From contig JANTHP010000013.1 in NCBI GenBank assembly GCA_024762395.1, forward strand, positions 1 to 32,202: a stretch of 32,202 nt of DNA, written 5' to 3'. The notes below the pieces were generated by a model. That model was not told the DNA's origin, ran no database searches, and worked only from the letters and a program-made list of their open reading frames with translations. How positions within the stretch are numbered: the stretch's first letter is position 1; each line of letters starts with the position of its first letter. This document shows positions 10,301 to 16,935 of this stretch, in pieces. Origin of the DNA: Anaerolineae bacterium. Its GTDB lineage: Bacteria; Chloroflexota; Anaerolineae; Promineifilales; Promineifilaceae. A program made the position numbers and the translations under genes.

Positions 10301-12893
10301 TTCGCCCGCCGTTGTGGATGTGGATGGCAAGCAGCCCGGCGGCGACGATGGCCCCGAAATTGTCATCAACTGGGGGCATTATGTGGATGTGTTGGACGCC
10401 GACGGCACGTTCTTGTGGAATTATTACCTGGGCGACGACAACTATCGCCGCCCCAGCCCCGTCACCGTAGCCGATGTGGATGGCGATAATGAGATTGAAA
10501 TCTTGACCGCCTCCGCTTTCCAATCCGGTTTCCTGGTCCTTCATCACCTGCTGGCAGCGCTCAACGCTGACGGCTCGCTGTTGTGGAGCCAGGAGATGGG
10601 CGACACGACCGCCTCGGCCTCCGGCGTGGCAACGCAGGATTTGGACGGCGATGGCGTGTGGGAGGTGCTTTGGAACGGGTTCGTGGAAGGGTTCACCATT
10701 ATGGACGGCCCGACGGGTGAGAAGGTATTCAACGAAACGTTCACCGAATCGGGGACGGTTGTGGATTATCCGACACTGGGTGATGTGGACGGCGACGGGT
10801 ATGCCGAGGTTGTTGCCAGTGGGATGAACGGGATGTTTGTGATTGGGTATGACGCGGTGTGGGGGGATTCACGGCCGTTATGGAACCAACACAACTATCA
10901 CGTCACCAACATCAACGACGATTGGAGCGTCCCCATCAACGAACCGAATGCGTGGGAAATCCACAACACCTACCGCACCCAAACGCCGGATCGTAACCCG
11001 ACGCCCGTTTACCAGGTGTCTATCACGTACACGGCAGGCATCAACAACGTGACGGTGTTGACGGATACGGCTTCCATGCCGTTGACGGCGACGCCGCCAA
11101 CTTACACCTGGTCGTACAGTCAAGAATGGTACAACCCGGTGATCACAACCACTTTCGACTCGCTGCTGACCGACATGCAGCCGGGCGAGGTGCGGATGGT
11201 GTCGCAAGGGACGCAAATCGGGTATGAACTGCCCAGCGGCATTAACTACCTGACGCTGCCGCCGATGTATGTGGCTGCGCCACGCATCGTCACGATGAGT
11301 CCGGCGGAAGCGACGGCGGCGGCGGGCAGCACGGCCGTTTTCGACATCGCCCTCTTCAATCCCAGCCCAACCAGCGGGGATGTGTACGCGCTGGCTGTCA
11401 GCGGCATCCCCGACGGCTGGGCCAGTTACCCGGCGTCGGTCAATCTGGCGGCGGGCGAGACGGCTACCGTCACGTTGAGCGTCGCCATCCCGGCGGGCGC
11501 GGCGGCGGATACGCTGCCGCTGATTGTGGATGTGACGAACGCCGCCAGCGGAACTGACCAGACGATGGCTTCGCTGACGATTATTGCCGGGGTAGAGGCT
11601 GCGATTACGCCGGAAACGCAAACGGCCGTTCCCAACCAGCCCGTCACCTACACCCTTACCATCACCAACTACGAGAGCATTGGGCAAACCTTCACGCTGA
11701 CGGCGACCGGCCTGGCCGATGTGACCCTGCCGCCCACCGTCGTCGTAGGGCCGGGCGGCGTGGTGACGATTGAAATCGTCGTCTCGTCGGGCAATCCGGG
11801 GCCGCAGCCGTTCACGATTATTGTTGTGGGCGACAATGGCGCCGAAACCAGCGTGGATGCTGTGTTGGATTTGTCTGATGCAGCGGACGTGGCTTTGACG
11901 TTAGAGCCTGATCCAATTGTGGCGGGGCCGGGCAGTACGGCCGTTCTCACCGCCACAGTAACTAATCTGGGCAGTCTGGCGGACAGTTTTAACTTGAGCG
12001 TGACGGCTCCGGCGGGCTGGACGGCTGAATTGCAGCAAAATGGCGCGGCCGTTTCTCAGGTCAACCTACCGCCCAACCTGTTCAATTCCAATGAGCTGCT
12101 GCTGCTGGTTACGCCGGATGCGGGCGCGGCAATGGGGGATTACGAGGTGGAGGTAACGGCCGTTTCGCAAACGGATCCCGCCGTTACGGCCGTTGTCACC
12201 GGAACCGTGCAGATTGGCGGTCATGGCGTGCAGGTGTCCATCATCTCCGGGCCGACGACGCTGGATCCGCGCGACGTTGGCGTGTGGGATGTGCGCATTA
12301 CCAACACCGGCAGCGCGGCCGACACGTTCGACTTACAGGCGGCCGGCTTAATCGCTGCCGCCGGGCAGTTCTCGGCCGATTCCGTCTCGCTTAATCCCGG
12401 CCAATCGCAAACGGTGCAGTTAACGGCCGATAATCTGGACTTTGTTTTGCCGCAGACCTATCCCGTCATCGCCGCCGCCGCATCGCAGGGCAACCCGCAA
12501 ATCCAGCATCAGGATATGACCGATGTGACGTTCATCGAATACGAAGCGGTGGAAGTGGCCTGGCAGCCGCCCACCCAGACGATAACGGACTCGTTGACGG
12601 CGCAGTTCACATTGGTTTTCACTAACACGGGCAACATCCCGACGGAGTATCAACTGGATGTGTCTGCGCCCGGCGGCGCGGTGAACACGTTAGGGCTTAA
12701 CAGTCTGCTCCTGCCGGTGCACAGCTCAGGCCGGGTTTTGGTGGGGGTGACGGTTCCCAGCGATGGCACGTACACGATTGAAGCGGTGGTTAGTTCGACA
12801 AGCAGCGGGGTTAGTGGCAGTGATACGGCCGTACTGATTGTTGAAGAAGCGTTCCCGAATAAAGTGTATATACCCATCATGATAAAAAATTAG
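1329..12893 (+). CDS. Giant exported multi-domain protein (TGase-like, jelly-roll-like repeats, FG-GAP propeller, Ig-like)
   Basis: The 3854-residue protein starts at ATG 1329, preceded by AGGAGA. Domains in order: Sec signal peptide (about 1-44, hydrophobic LVAITMLLQLFVPITIV); DUF11/Ig-like segment (about 60-190); transglutaminase-like domain (about 230-365) with H342 and D358 in DHWWVEAY and WTDLDPT but Ser272 where the catalytic Cys is expected; long beta-rich and partly unassigned region with Ig-like pieces (about 520-1700); four tandem jelly-roll-like units of about 260 residues (about 1718-2761); FG-GAP/VCBS propeller with Asp-rich calcium-binding turns such as DLDGDGSAE (about 2790-3180); Ig/NEW3-like domains (about 3318-3830); C-terminal VYIPIMIKN. 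Likely a surface or secreted adhesin or carbohydrate-binding protein. Heptanucleotide repeats interrupt it near residues 1620-1715. Exact function unknown. Confidence 0.85.
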   Translation: MRHNSKFYRLTSTLVAITMLLQLFVPITIVPAAIMPPATAVQAAPPANPQSATPNSPLIMNNAPISLARTQSGASSDETIVVSYIVTNNQPPTLDTAIPEGTTITDTVAILSVLDPAEDMNTLHDSELVMTLTNGTLVDANGASQNGNTLTWTLGDILPMESKLITMTVAAPAAAPDFVELDDGAQATAVLWNNPIATTARPALVIPDAVDPTFVAATVDADSADEDMLWAASAFTQDPLAAFAMVQNFAFDPYKGSLRGTRGTLWGEAGNSLDQSSALIAMLRAAGVPARYRHGTLDIADAQTLLASMFDAPQGVAGYLPADAVLADPLNDPALIALAQDHWWVEAYLPGIGWTDLDPTFPGTAVGDIIATPGTNDQIAEIPDTLRHKVHMELEIEQYNSFPIGGTNLSTSIPLTATFAAAQVASKAVILGHLLETDDPGGLVFTSVEHTYTPYFGINGDQYVELGQPFSDLMTSFPLASHFTTAAWIHFELTDADGDSQTFTREVKDTIGIATRLLGGVLDITSPADNAPFISSEDAFVADFLPNLVRNTDYAARHEAELQYDVLELAQETEALPKDDLTTPEAEEQAGEARYRGEIARALLYSLSGLDFAFRADSLTDTLAENLRVNLFYDKSRVIVMHGASVEDSAVRTVDLRNTDARAIAAPGQAETAVRTAQWVKAVAESYFEGDALRDASGLEPITTARIFEEAQAQGIDFVYVTPDQLDLLDLYLPDPDAYGHAAAALIAGQEVLIPTEPVLIDGEYRLGWWAIDPETGTAVSVLDNGLHGALMEYATMIKKIVGKLKKTWKNFGKSVDQLWNDCLVDNVVPALQGGPAGSGGACLDNWKPPSGGPLRAPLAPSTPWYYLPDHLCPTDNCGLEQFLLDGYDHANMPLPETIFQYADDQLPAQAYIGQLISVTDNGGGGDPDFTLTPSGAGTITPLQTYGLDIAASANFDGDLEVWTYAPDGWSVGFVDDTQTQVQIVAPENTPAGSYTILVTGQSSDNRTLIATAEHIVTVPTQESIVLAYETEPNITVNLGAPAYDAVSNQTNDGEAEIPDSAFKLRVANFSAITKTITLSVSGAPAGWVVLDGAEQTTTSVTLAPFSRTRAGLYVKPDTFPAPGTSFTMDVVADDGGSLSDSVSISWTMPGQAHNFLQIEPQTMYVAVDGNVEFDLSMTNVGNASGSFPITATVPISTWNVSGLPADMTLAVDESSSATGTLNIVGGTLGREYPLVFASSAPGSYTQYELATAVVVSPLTGPIFGASESCTVGSDALSAAFESLAFAVSDLENSCNAGSCNLDLRDTAVTAANNAANYARLASPFVSEYANLETIAADLAGHTDDADIMADLTAMSTAVTVLSAELCVIEEHAPSAKFTPYVDAILLGDSVGFSLDVTNEGTIATTYAITVTGLPGGSQFFNETIAPGATLNLPVNDTPAAMGAFDVEAAVTYADLTDTAVARLNVVDKFVQITQVRATPDFVETGVSSTDLSVEIANISGVAQDGNARTAVLAPDGSTEWTQDIPLTALAGNPRWYDLATVDTSGWAEGTYTVTVNFLDGTGALIPDGSGYGYFNVGQGLVASQAVTPAIVAPGDITVTTIITTELTQVSLPPDPLGPVNSDQLSVNSEPVYPAAFLATLPAVDSDSLLNGLPLAELYAEWEQQFTIHNSQFTTHNSHPLTPVYAPPITETTETAVAEPASQVTIHNPQLTINSVFTRTEQDDTAVVYAGTWSNVNVNKASGGSYLRADTAGETAELSFTGSWLNIGFIGSSFGGYAEIFIDGVSQGTVDLYRRDETAVSYLYDGLTNAPHTVTVAALDTSNPNSSNDYVQLDYFDAWDGSALPDGTFEQNDARVIRSGGWFTHTDAIASGGSYIRSSSGTAWFPFSGDSFNYQAINRSGGVQHTRLYVDGQFLTDLSTFNYDTITNTYSFNGFGSGPHILQINAYRNDTNFDAVTTPGTAPFTDPNPVGSYTRYEEDNPAWLYNGVPFTQTATSWVRYNFSAAALSSDGQAVRSSTAGDTAVITVNGQWIALGFAGDSSSGSADIYLDGVYQRTVNLYRNSDSVTSEFFPALSAGNHTISVTVVGDGRVWIDYADVWDGTTLPDGTFEDFPGRFYLNTPWSRITDADAVNGSYLRANSGTVWFPFTGDSVSYRAFAYSGADDGRLYLDDQFIGTLDLFNSTDISRTFSLAPAGLGAGVHLLRLEQHHGNVTLEDFATPGSAPFYNPPAPTGVIRYEEDDPALRYNGVPLTQTVSSWGGSYAELYASDGYYARSSNPGDNVSLTFDGTWVGIGFLTWRTRGIADVYLDGVLIDNVDLFTHSEDSKSVYYDGLTAGTHTISVTVSGSSHPNATDTRIAVDYFDVWDGTAEADGVFEETDRSRIFYSLGWTYNSEAAASGGGYADTSLSSDNTAWFPFTGDSVSFQAWARRDTHEMEIKIDGVSYGRFDIFADVPVTRTFSFDGLGAGPHIMEINSYRADLTLDNFATPGTAPFYTPPPAPTGIIRYEEDNPALLYNGYPFEQTEYCFLNCWFMSWWRSSSDAYVAESRQPGDWVELEFFGSWAGVGFGVGGSGGIAEVFIDGVSQGTVDLSVGQDVKSVYYGDLITGTHTISVTSLSGNLYLDFFDVWDGTPMDDGWFDANLNEHDGPYYYTALDSWYTQEPATFHERIAFAREKDVVSRATISYNTHMWFAFTGNDLEFLPVQKAGDTVELFIDGVSQGVIDLTAEYSEQPFAYYYTNLGNGPHVVRVNAVDGPYIDAFQVNPPDLLPYTPQVEWMSPAPTDIYTDTYPSGGVVSSAAIGDLEGDGLVEIVLPAANGQLYVYRGDGQDTGDGDPILWQSDLVGAGAEPTLVDLDGDGSAEIIVMGTEGTAAFHADGSVYWFTDAIKSEVENVGWAGSSVGNLDLEPGPEIVLAAINDAMYVLDHDGTVLFSEPTGDLPAIPTLADVTGDGILDIIFAQDHTITAFDAFNGFNIIWSYTHTYPGFYGQAFGSPAVVDVDGKQPGGDDGPEIVINWGHYVDVLDADGTFLWNYYLGDDNYRRPSPVTVADVDGDNEIEILTASAFQSGFLVLHHLLAALNADGSLLWSQEMGDTTASASGVATQDLDGDGVWEVLWNGFVEGFTIMDGPTGEKVFNETFTESGTVVDYPTLGDVDGDGYAEVVASGMNGMFVIGYDAVWGDSRPLWNQHNYHVTNINDDWSVPINEPNAWEIHNTYRTQTPDRNPTPVYQVSITYTAGINNVTVLTDTASMPLTATPPTYTWSYSQEWYNPVITTTFDSLLTDMQPGEVRMVSQGTQIGYELPSGINYLTLPPMYVAAPRIVTMSPAEATAAAGSTAVFDIALFNPSPTSGDVYALAVSGIPDGWASYPASVNLAAGETATVTLSVAIPAGAAADTLPLIVDVTNAASGTDQTMASLTIIAGVEAAITPETQTAVPNQPVTYTLTITNYESIGQTFTLTATGLADVTLPPTVVVGPGGVVTIEIVVSSGNPGPQPFTIIVVGDNGAETSVDAVLDLSDAADVALTLEPDPIVAGPGSTAVLTATVTNLGSLADSFNLSVTAPAGWTAELQQNGAAVSQVNLPPNLFNSNELLLLVTPDAGAAMGDYEVEVTAVSQTDPAVTAVVTGTVQIGGHGVQVSIISGPTTLDPRDVGVWDVRITNTGSAADTFDLQAAGLIAAAGQFSADSVSLNPGQSQTVQLTADNLDFVLPQTYPVIAAAASQGNPQIQHQDMTDVTFIEYEAVEVAWQPPTQTITDSLTAQFTLVFTNTGNIPTEYQLDVSAPGGAVNTLGLNSLLLPVHSSGRVLVGVTVPSDGTYTIEAVVSSTSSGVSGSDTAVLIVEEAFPNKVYIPIMIKN
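6184..6218 (+). repeat. Heptanucleotide array inside the giant gene (CAGTGAA family)
   Basis: Five 7-bp units (CAGTGAA, CAGTGAT, CAGTTAT, CAGTGAA, CAGTGAG) are translated in frame as SDQLSVNSEP-like residues. The composition is unlike the flanking GC-rich code, which suggests an insertion tolerated in a linker. Confidence 0.8.
6322..6363 (+). repeat. Heptanucleotide array inside the giant gene (AATTCAC family), copy 1
   Basis: Six 7-bp units (AATTCAC four times, then AACTCAC and AATTCCC) total 42 bp. Because three units are 21 bp, the translation repeats every seven residues (QFTIHNS, QFTTHNS). The reading frame stays open. Confidence 0.85.
6436..6466 (+). repeat. Heptanucleotide array inside the giant gene (AATTCAC family), copy 2
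   Basis: Four degenerate units (AAGTCAC, AATTCAC, AATCCAC, AACTCAC) followed by AATT give a second in-frame insertion, translated as VTIHNPQLTIN. It lies 72 bp after the end of copy 1 and directly before the first jelly-roll-like unit. Confidence 0.8.
6481..9610 (+). repeat. Four tandem protein-coding units of about 260 codons
   Basis: Units begin near 6481, 7234, 8020 and 8830. Each opens with RYEEDxPALxYNG or a variant, contains a first half with GSWxxIGF, then xxVFIDGVSQGTVDL and GTHTISVTV, then DVWDG, and a second half with WFPFTGDSVSY and GxGPHxLxI, ending in TPGTAPF. The paired halves look like two beta-sandwich (carbohydrate-binding-module-like) domains per unit. The units are diverged, so the duplication is old. 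Confidence 0.75.
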
Positions 12894-12923
12894 AGGGCCT
12901 TTCGGACTTCATGGGATTTGGTG

Positions 12924-12978
12924 TAATGCGTAATGCGTGATGAACCTCTGGTTACATATCACGTATTACGCATCACGC
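12924..12978. repeat. Heptanucleotide hairpin (TAATGCG family) downstream of the giant gene
   Basis: The left arm has units TAATGCG, TAATGCG, TGATGAA from 12924. The right arm has CATATCA, CGTATTA, CGCATCA from 12955 to 12975. Bases 12923-12941 and 12960-12978 are reverse complementary at about 17 of 19 positions. It could act as a terminator or mRNA-stabilising stem after the giant gene, but no T-tract follows. Confidence 0.7.
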
Positions 12979-13022
12979 TGTGATTGCGAAGATTGAAATC
13001 CCCAAGAGGTTAAGGATTATTA

Positions 13023-14162
13023 ATGGAAATTTTCAAAACTGTTTTTAAGGTATGGGGGAAAGGTGTTGTAGGGATTTTTGGCGTACTAATCGTCGGTTTT
13101 ATCGGTTTTACCATCTTCAAAGGCGTCATTCAGCCACGAACGGCGGCGCTGGGGACGTGTTTAACTGAATCGGGCTGTTTGTATACGGCCGTTAACGGCA
13201 GCAACAGCGTGCGCGTCATCGGCTTTTCGGCAGATGGTTCCCGGCTAATGACACGAGCCGGCGGCGGCGATACGCTGATTCACGACGCAGCCAGCGGCGA
13301 GCGCATCAAAAAGCTCGATCCGACGTTTGAGCCGTTCTCGGCCGAGTTTACCGGCAGCGCGCCTGAAATTGCCGCCGTGGGCAAAGAAAGCATCGCGTTT
13401 TTCGACCTTGATGGCGAGCTGCTGCGCACATGGCAAGCCGACCCCGGCGAAAAAACCGGCGAGTTTGCCGCGCTGCCTACTGTTGAGGGATTTGCTCTGG
13501 CGCAGGCAGACGGCATTAACTTGTACCGGATGTCGGATGGGATGCAGTTTACCCAACTGCCGGAGTCGGCCGGGATGAGTAATATCACTGCTTCGGCTGA
13601 CGGCCGTTACCTGGCCGCCTGGAACGCTGAGAATGAAACCGTGCATATCTGGCCGCTGGAAAACATCGCCGCGTCCATCACCATCAACGAAGTTGCCGCC
13701 GCCAAAAGTTTGCAGCTAAGTGCAGATGGTGCGTTGGCAGCTGCATTTAATGATGCGGGTGCATTTGTTTGGAACACAGAAAATGGCGACCTGATTGCAT
13801 CGGCGCTGAATCCTGAGTTTACCGTCAGCGCGATCTCACTCTCGGCTGATGGTTCCCGTCTGGCAGTCGGTTATGCGGATGGATTTGTTGAGATTTGGTC
13901 GGTTGCCGACGACGCTTTGCTGCAGCAGTTTGAGCATCCGCAAAAGCTGTTAGGTATTGCGCTCTCACCGGATGGTTCCCAGTTGGCGGTGGGGCTTCAG
14001 GATGATGCCGTTGTTACCCGCATCACGGCGCAGGAACGCTGGCGAGCACAGCAGCAGGCAAAGCGCGGGCTTCACACTGGCGGCGATGAGTTCCTCAGTC
14101 CGAATACAACTTATGTTGACACAAAACCAGGATTTGCCATTGTGTGGGCTGTTACGCCCTGA
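13023..14162 (+). CDS. Membrane-anchored WD40-like beta-propeller protein
   Basis: The 379-residue protein has one N-terminal transmembrane helix (about residues 12-34, GKGVVGIFGVLIVGFIGFTIF) followed by a propeller of WD40-like blades. Recognisable blade ends are VRVIGFSADGSRLMTRA, ISLSADGSRLAVGYADGFV followed by EIWSV, and LGIALSPDGSQLAVGLQDD. The short stretch AALGTCLTESGC after the helix holds two Cys. The orientation suggests a propeller outside the membrane, probably a binding scaffold. TTAAGGA before the ATG supports the start. It follows the giant gene by 129 bp and precedes the lipoprotein by 49 bp. No catalytic residues are seen; the ligand is unknown. Confidence 0.8.
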   Translation: MEIFKTVFKVWGKGVVGIFGVLIVGFIGFTIFKGVIQPRTAALGTCLTESGCLYTAVNGSNSVRVIGFSADGSRLMTRAGGGDTLIHDAASGERIKKLDPTFEPFSAEFTGSAPEIAAVGKESIAFFDLDGELLRTWQADPGEKTGEFAALPTVEGFALAQADGINLYRMSDGMQFTQLPESAGMSNITASADGRYLAAWNAENETVHIWPLENIAASITINEVAAAKSLQLSADGALAAAFNDAGAFVWNTENGDLIASALNPEFTVSAISLSADGSRLAVGYADGFVEIWSVADDALLQQFEHPQKLLGIALSPDGSQLAVGLQDDAVVTRITAQERWRAQQQAKRGLHTGGDEFLSPNTTYVDTKPGFAIVWAVTP

Positions 14163-14211
14163 TTTTAGCTTTATGCTTCTTGATTTTTCTTTTTTGTGAG
14201 GTGAAATTGTA

Positions 14212-15771
14212 ATGAAACGACACTTTTTTTTGATGATTATACTGTTGGCATTGGCAACGGCCGTTACCGCATGTAGCAGCCCCGAACCAGAATTAGAGCC
14301 AACGCCAACACCACTAACCGATACGGCCGTTGCTCCCACCGATGTTCCTATTCCGGCTACAGAAGCGCTAGTTGTTCCTACCGATACACCAGAACCATCG
14401 CCAACGCCGGTAGAACTGCTGCAACAATGGGCCATTGACGCCGTTGCCAGCTCCGAATACGGAAGCGACGATTGGACTGCTCAACAAGCGACAGGTCAGC
14501 CAAACACATCTGAATGCAACGATTTAGGAACAGCTTGGGCCTCTCGAACCCGTTCAAACATAGACTTACTGGATGTGTACTACGAGACGCCCGTTCATGC
14601 CACCGCCATCAACATTTACCAAAGTTATAATCCCGATCAGGTTGTGCAGGTGGATATGATTGATTTGAGCGGGGAAATCATTCCCGCGTACACACAAGAA
14701 CCGTCCGGCATAACAGACGAGTGTCCTTATGTTCTGACGATAGATGTGGATCAGACAGATTTTCTGGTGCAAGGTGTGCGAATTACCGTTGATCAATCCT
14801 TTCTGAAATCCCGGAATGAAATTGATGCCGTTGAATTAGTGGGCGTTGCAGGCGAAGGCGAATCCGTTCGCCCAGCTCCTCCAATAGCGCCGCCGATTAC
14901 CTTCGATCCACCGGCCGGGTTCCTCTGGCGGGATGGCGGCAAGGACGATTTCGCTTTTCTGGGCGGCATGGATGCCTCAGCCGATGGACTGGTTTACATA
15001 ACGGATAATATCAATGGCATTTGGGTTTATGACACAGATGGTAATCAGGTAGGCGTTATTGACCATAATGAGTTGAACAATCCCACTGATGTAAAAGTTG
15101 GCCCGGATGGCAATCTGTATGTAGCGTCCTGGGGAGCAGATCAGGTATTTGTGTTCTCGCCAGATGGCGCTTTGATTACCCAATTTGGCGAAGAAGGCAC
15201 CGGGGATGGACAGTTTGGTACGTTTAGCCCGTCGGCGCTGGCGGTTGGGCCGGACGGCATGGTTTATGTGCTTGATGAGAATGAGGATGATGCGGGCGAA
15301 AATTATACGCGCGTGCAAAAATTCACATCAAACGGCGCGTTTGTCAGTTGGTTCCCCATTGAGGAGGACTTTTTCGCCGCCTCTGGTATGGATGTTGGTC
15401 CGGATGGCAACTTGTATGTTGCCGGATTTGTCGGTGGTTACATTATGAAGATGGATAGCGACGGGAATGTGCTGGAACGCCTGGGTGAGGATGCGCTGGA
15501 TTTTGCTGGCCCGCAGCATGTGGCATTGGATGCTGATGGAAATATGTTTGTAAGCATTTGGACTGAAGCTGGTGTGGTGAAATTAGACCCGGCAGGCAAT
15601 CTGGTGGCACGGTTTGGCGTAGAGGTAGAACCAGGGGAGCGTGACTGGTCGGGCGGCGGCTTTAGTACGCCAGAAGGTGTGGCCGTTTTGCCCGATGGCT
15701 CAATGGCGTTTGCTTCGGATGGGTCGGGGACATATTCCTACATTACAGGTTTTATGTTTGTAGAAGAGTAG
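14212..15771 (+). CDS. NHL-repeat lipoprotein with discoidin-like domain
   Basis: The 519-residue protein has a lipoprotein signal peptide ending VTAC, with Cys21 as the lipidated residue. A Pro/Thr-rich linker follows (about 22-64). A domain of about 145 residues (about 72-215, AVASSEYGSDDWTAQQATG to NEIDAVELVG) resembles discoidin/F5-8C-like binding modules. The C-terminal half is a six-bladed NHL-type propeller with blades such as PTDVKVGPDGNLYVASWGAD and SALAVGPDGMVYVLDE. It is anchored on the outer face of the cytoplasmic membrane and probably binds polysaccharide or protein. GAGGTG lies before the ATG. The palindrome ACGGCCGT at 14257 encodes part of the lipobox region. It is the last gene of the plus-strand block. 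Confidence 0.85.
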   Translation: MKRHFFLMIILLALATAVTACSSPEPELEPTPTPLTDTAVAPTDVPIPATEALVVPTDTPEPSPTPVELLQQWAIDAVASSEYGSDDWTAQQATGQPNTSECNDLGTAWASRTRSNIDLLDVYYETPVHATAINIYQSYNPDQVVQVDMIDLSGEIIPAYTQEPSGITDECPYVLTIDVDQTDFLVQGVRITVDQSFLKSRNEIDAVELVGVAGEGESVRPAPPIAPPITFDPPAGFLWRDGGKDDFAFLGGMDASADGLVYITDNINGIWVYDTDGNQVGVIDHNELNNPTDVKVGPDGNLYVASWGADQVFVFSPDGALITQFGEEGTGDGQFGTFSPSALAVGPDGMVYVLDENEDDAGENYTRVQKFTSNGAFVSWFPIEEDFFAASGMDVGPDGNLYVAGFVGGYIMKMDSDGNVLERLGEDALDFAGPQHVALDADGNMFVSIWTEAGVVKLDPAGNLVARFGVEVEPGERDWSGGGFSTPEGVAVLPDGSMAFASDGSGTYSYITGFMFVEE

Positions 15772-15792
15772 TCAGGCTGTAATTGGGACAAT

Positions 15793-15821
15793 CCTCCCGG
15801 AGGCTTGGAGCCTCCGGGAGG
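15793..15821. terminator. Strong hairpin between convergent genes
   Basis: A perfect 13-bp stem (15793-15805 with 15809-15821) surrounds a 3-base loop, 22 bp after the lipoprotein stop and 8 bp before the PHP gene stop on the other strand. There is no long T-tract on either side. It most likely serves as a bidirectional terminator. Confidence 0.7.
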
Positions 15822-15828
15822 GTGAAAT

Positions 15829-16749
15829 TCAAATTTCTAGTTTTTCTAACAACGCATCCAACTCATCTTGCGAAACACCGGTCACGCCTAACGGCCGTTC
15901 CACCCGATCATGGCAGTCCGACCCGCCAGTCATCATCAAGCCGTACTTTTGCGCCCATTCGGCCATCAACGCTTCATGTTCCGGGGCGTGGCCGGGGTAA
16001 TGCACTTCCAGGCCGTCTAATCCCAGAATATTCTCGTCCAGATATTCCGGCATGAGCCTGTCCACAATCTCGATTGGGGGCAGCACTTCGTTGTACAAAC
16101 TCTCGCCGGGGAATGAACCGGCGGCGGGATGGGCAAAAACGCGCACTAATTGGGGATATTTCTTCAACAGCGGCGTCAACTGCGTCATGTCAATACCTGA
16201 TGGGACGTAGGAACGGCTGTCGTTGCCGATCAACTCATTGATTTGGCCCCGATCCAGGCCGTGATTTTCTTTTAGCGCCATGGCAAAATGGCGGCGGGTG
16301 ACGTTGGGGGACAAACTCTCGATTTCTGCGGCGGTCAGCTCTTGTTTGAGCAGGGGGGTTTTGCCATTGGGGCCGAATTCTTCGTTGATGGCGGTGACGC
16401 GGGCGCGTACCAGCCCGGCGCCGCGCCCCTGACCGAAGATACCCATCGCCATCTCGCGGAATTCGGCGTCGTCCAGCAGGGCGTAGGGGATGTAGAGCAG
16501 GTAGTGCAGCGTGCCGGTGAAGTAGTCGCGGCGGAAGCGCAGCGATACTTCCACGCCGGGGACGACGCGGATGCCGGCTTCTTTACCGGCGGCCAGCGCT
16601 TCGTCCAGGCCGTTCAATGTGTCGTGGTCGGTGACGCCGATGGCTTGCAGCCCCAAATCGCGGGCGGCCAGAACCAATTCGGTGGGGGTATATTCGCCAT
16701 CAGAGGCGTTGGTGTGATTATGTAAATCAGCTATAAAGTTGAGTGTCAT
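15829..16749 (-). CDS. PHP-domain metal-dependent phosphoesterase
   Basis: The 306-residue protein shows the PHP motifs in order: DLHNHTNASDG (residues 8-18), VTDHDTLNG (about 39-47), PGVEVSLRF (about 64-72), FAHPAAG and, near the C-terminus, GGSDCHD. These His and Asp residues bind the trinuclear metal site of PHP hydrolases. The closest known types are the YciV/TrpH family, which includes 3',5'-nucleoside bisphosphate phosphatases and 5'-3' exonucleases, but substrate cannot be decided here. GAAGGA before the ATG supports the start. It is convergent with the lipoprotein gene. Confidence 0.9.
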   Translation of the reverse strand: MTLNFIADLHNHTNASDGEYTPTELVLAARDLGLQAIGVTDHDTLNGLDEALAAGKEAGIRVVPGVEVSLRFRRDYFTGTLHYLLYIPYALLDDAEFREMAMGIFGQGRGAGLVRARVTAINEEFGPNGKTPLLKQELTAAEIESLSPNVTRRHFAMALKENHGLDRGQINELIGNDSRSYVPSGIDMTQLTPLLKKYPQLVRVFAHPAAGSFPGESLYNEVLPPIEIVDRLMPEYLDENILGLDGLEVHYPGHAPEHEALMAEWAQKYGLMMTGGSDCHDRVERPLGVTGVSQDELDALLEKLEI

Positions 16750-16827
16750 ATTTCATCCTTCGTAAGTTGGTTTTACCGTTTACCATTTTTGCCTGGGAAT
16801 CTGTCGTTTGGGGTTACGGCCGTAAAC

Positions 16828-16860
16828 AAAAAAAGGCTGCTACCTTTGACAGCAGCAGCC
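16828..16860 (-). terminator. Rho-independent terminator of the 16936 gene
   Basis: On the minus strand GGCTGCT (16860-16854) pairs with AGCAGCC (16841-16835), followed by a run of seven T residues (complement of 16834-16828). It lies 76 bp after the stop of the small exported protein and before the PHP gene. The adjacent 16769-16790 also shows a two-unit 7-bp repeat (ATGGTAA, ACGGTAA on the minus strand). Confidence 0.8.
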
Positions 16861-16935
16861 ACTATAACAGGATTAGACAGGGGAAACAAACGGCCAATCC
16901 GCTAAAAATTATTAATTTTGTGAGGCGAGCAGAGT

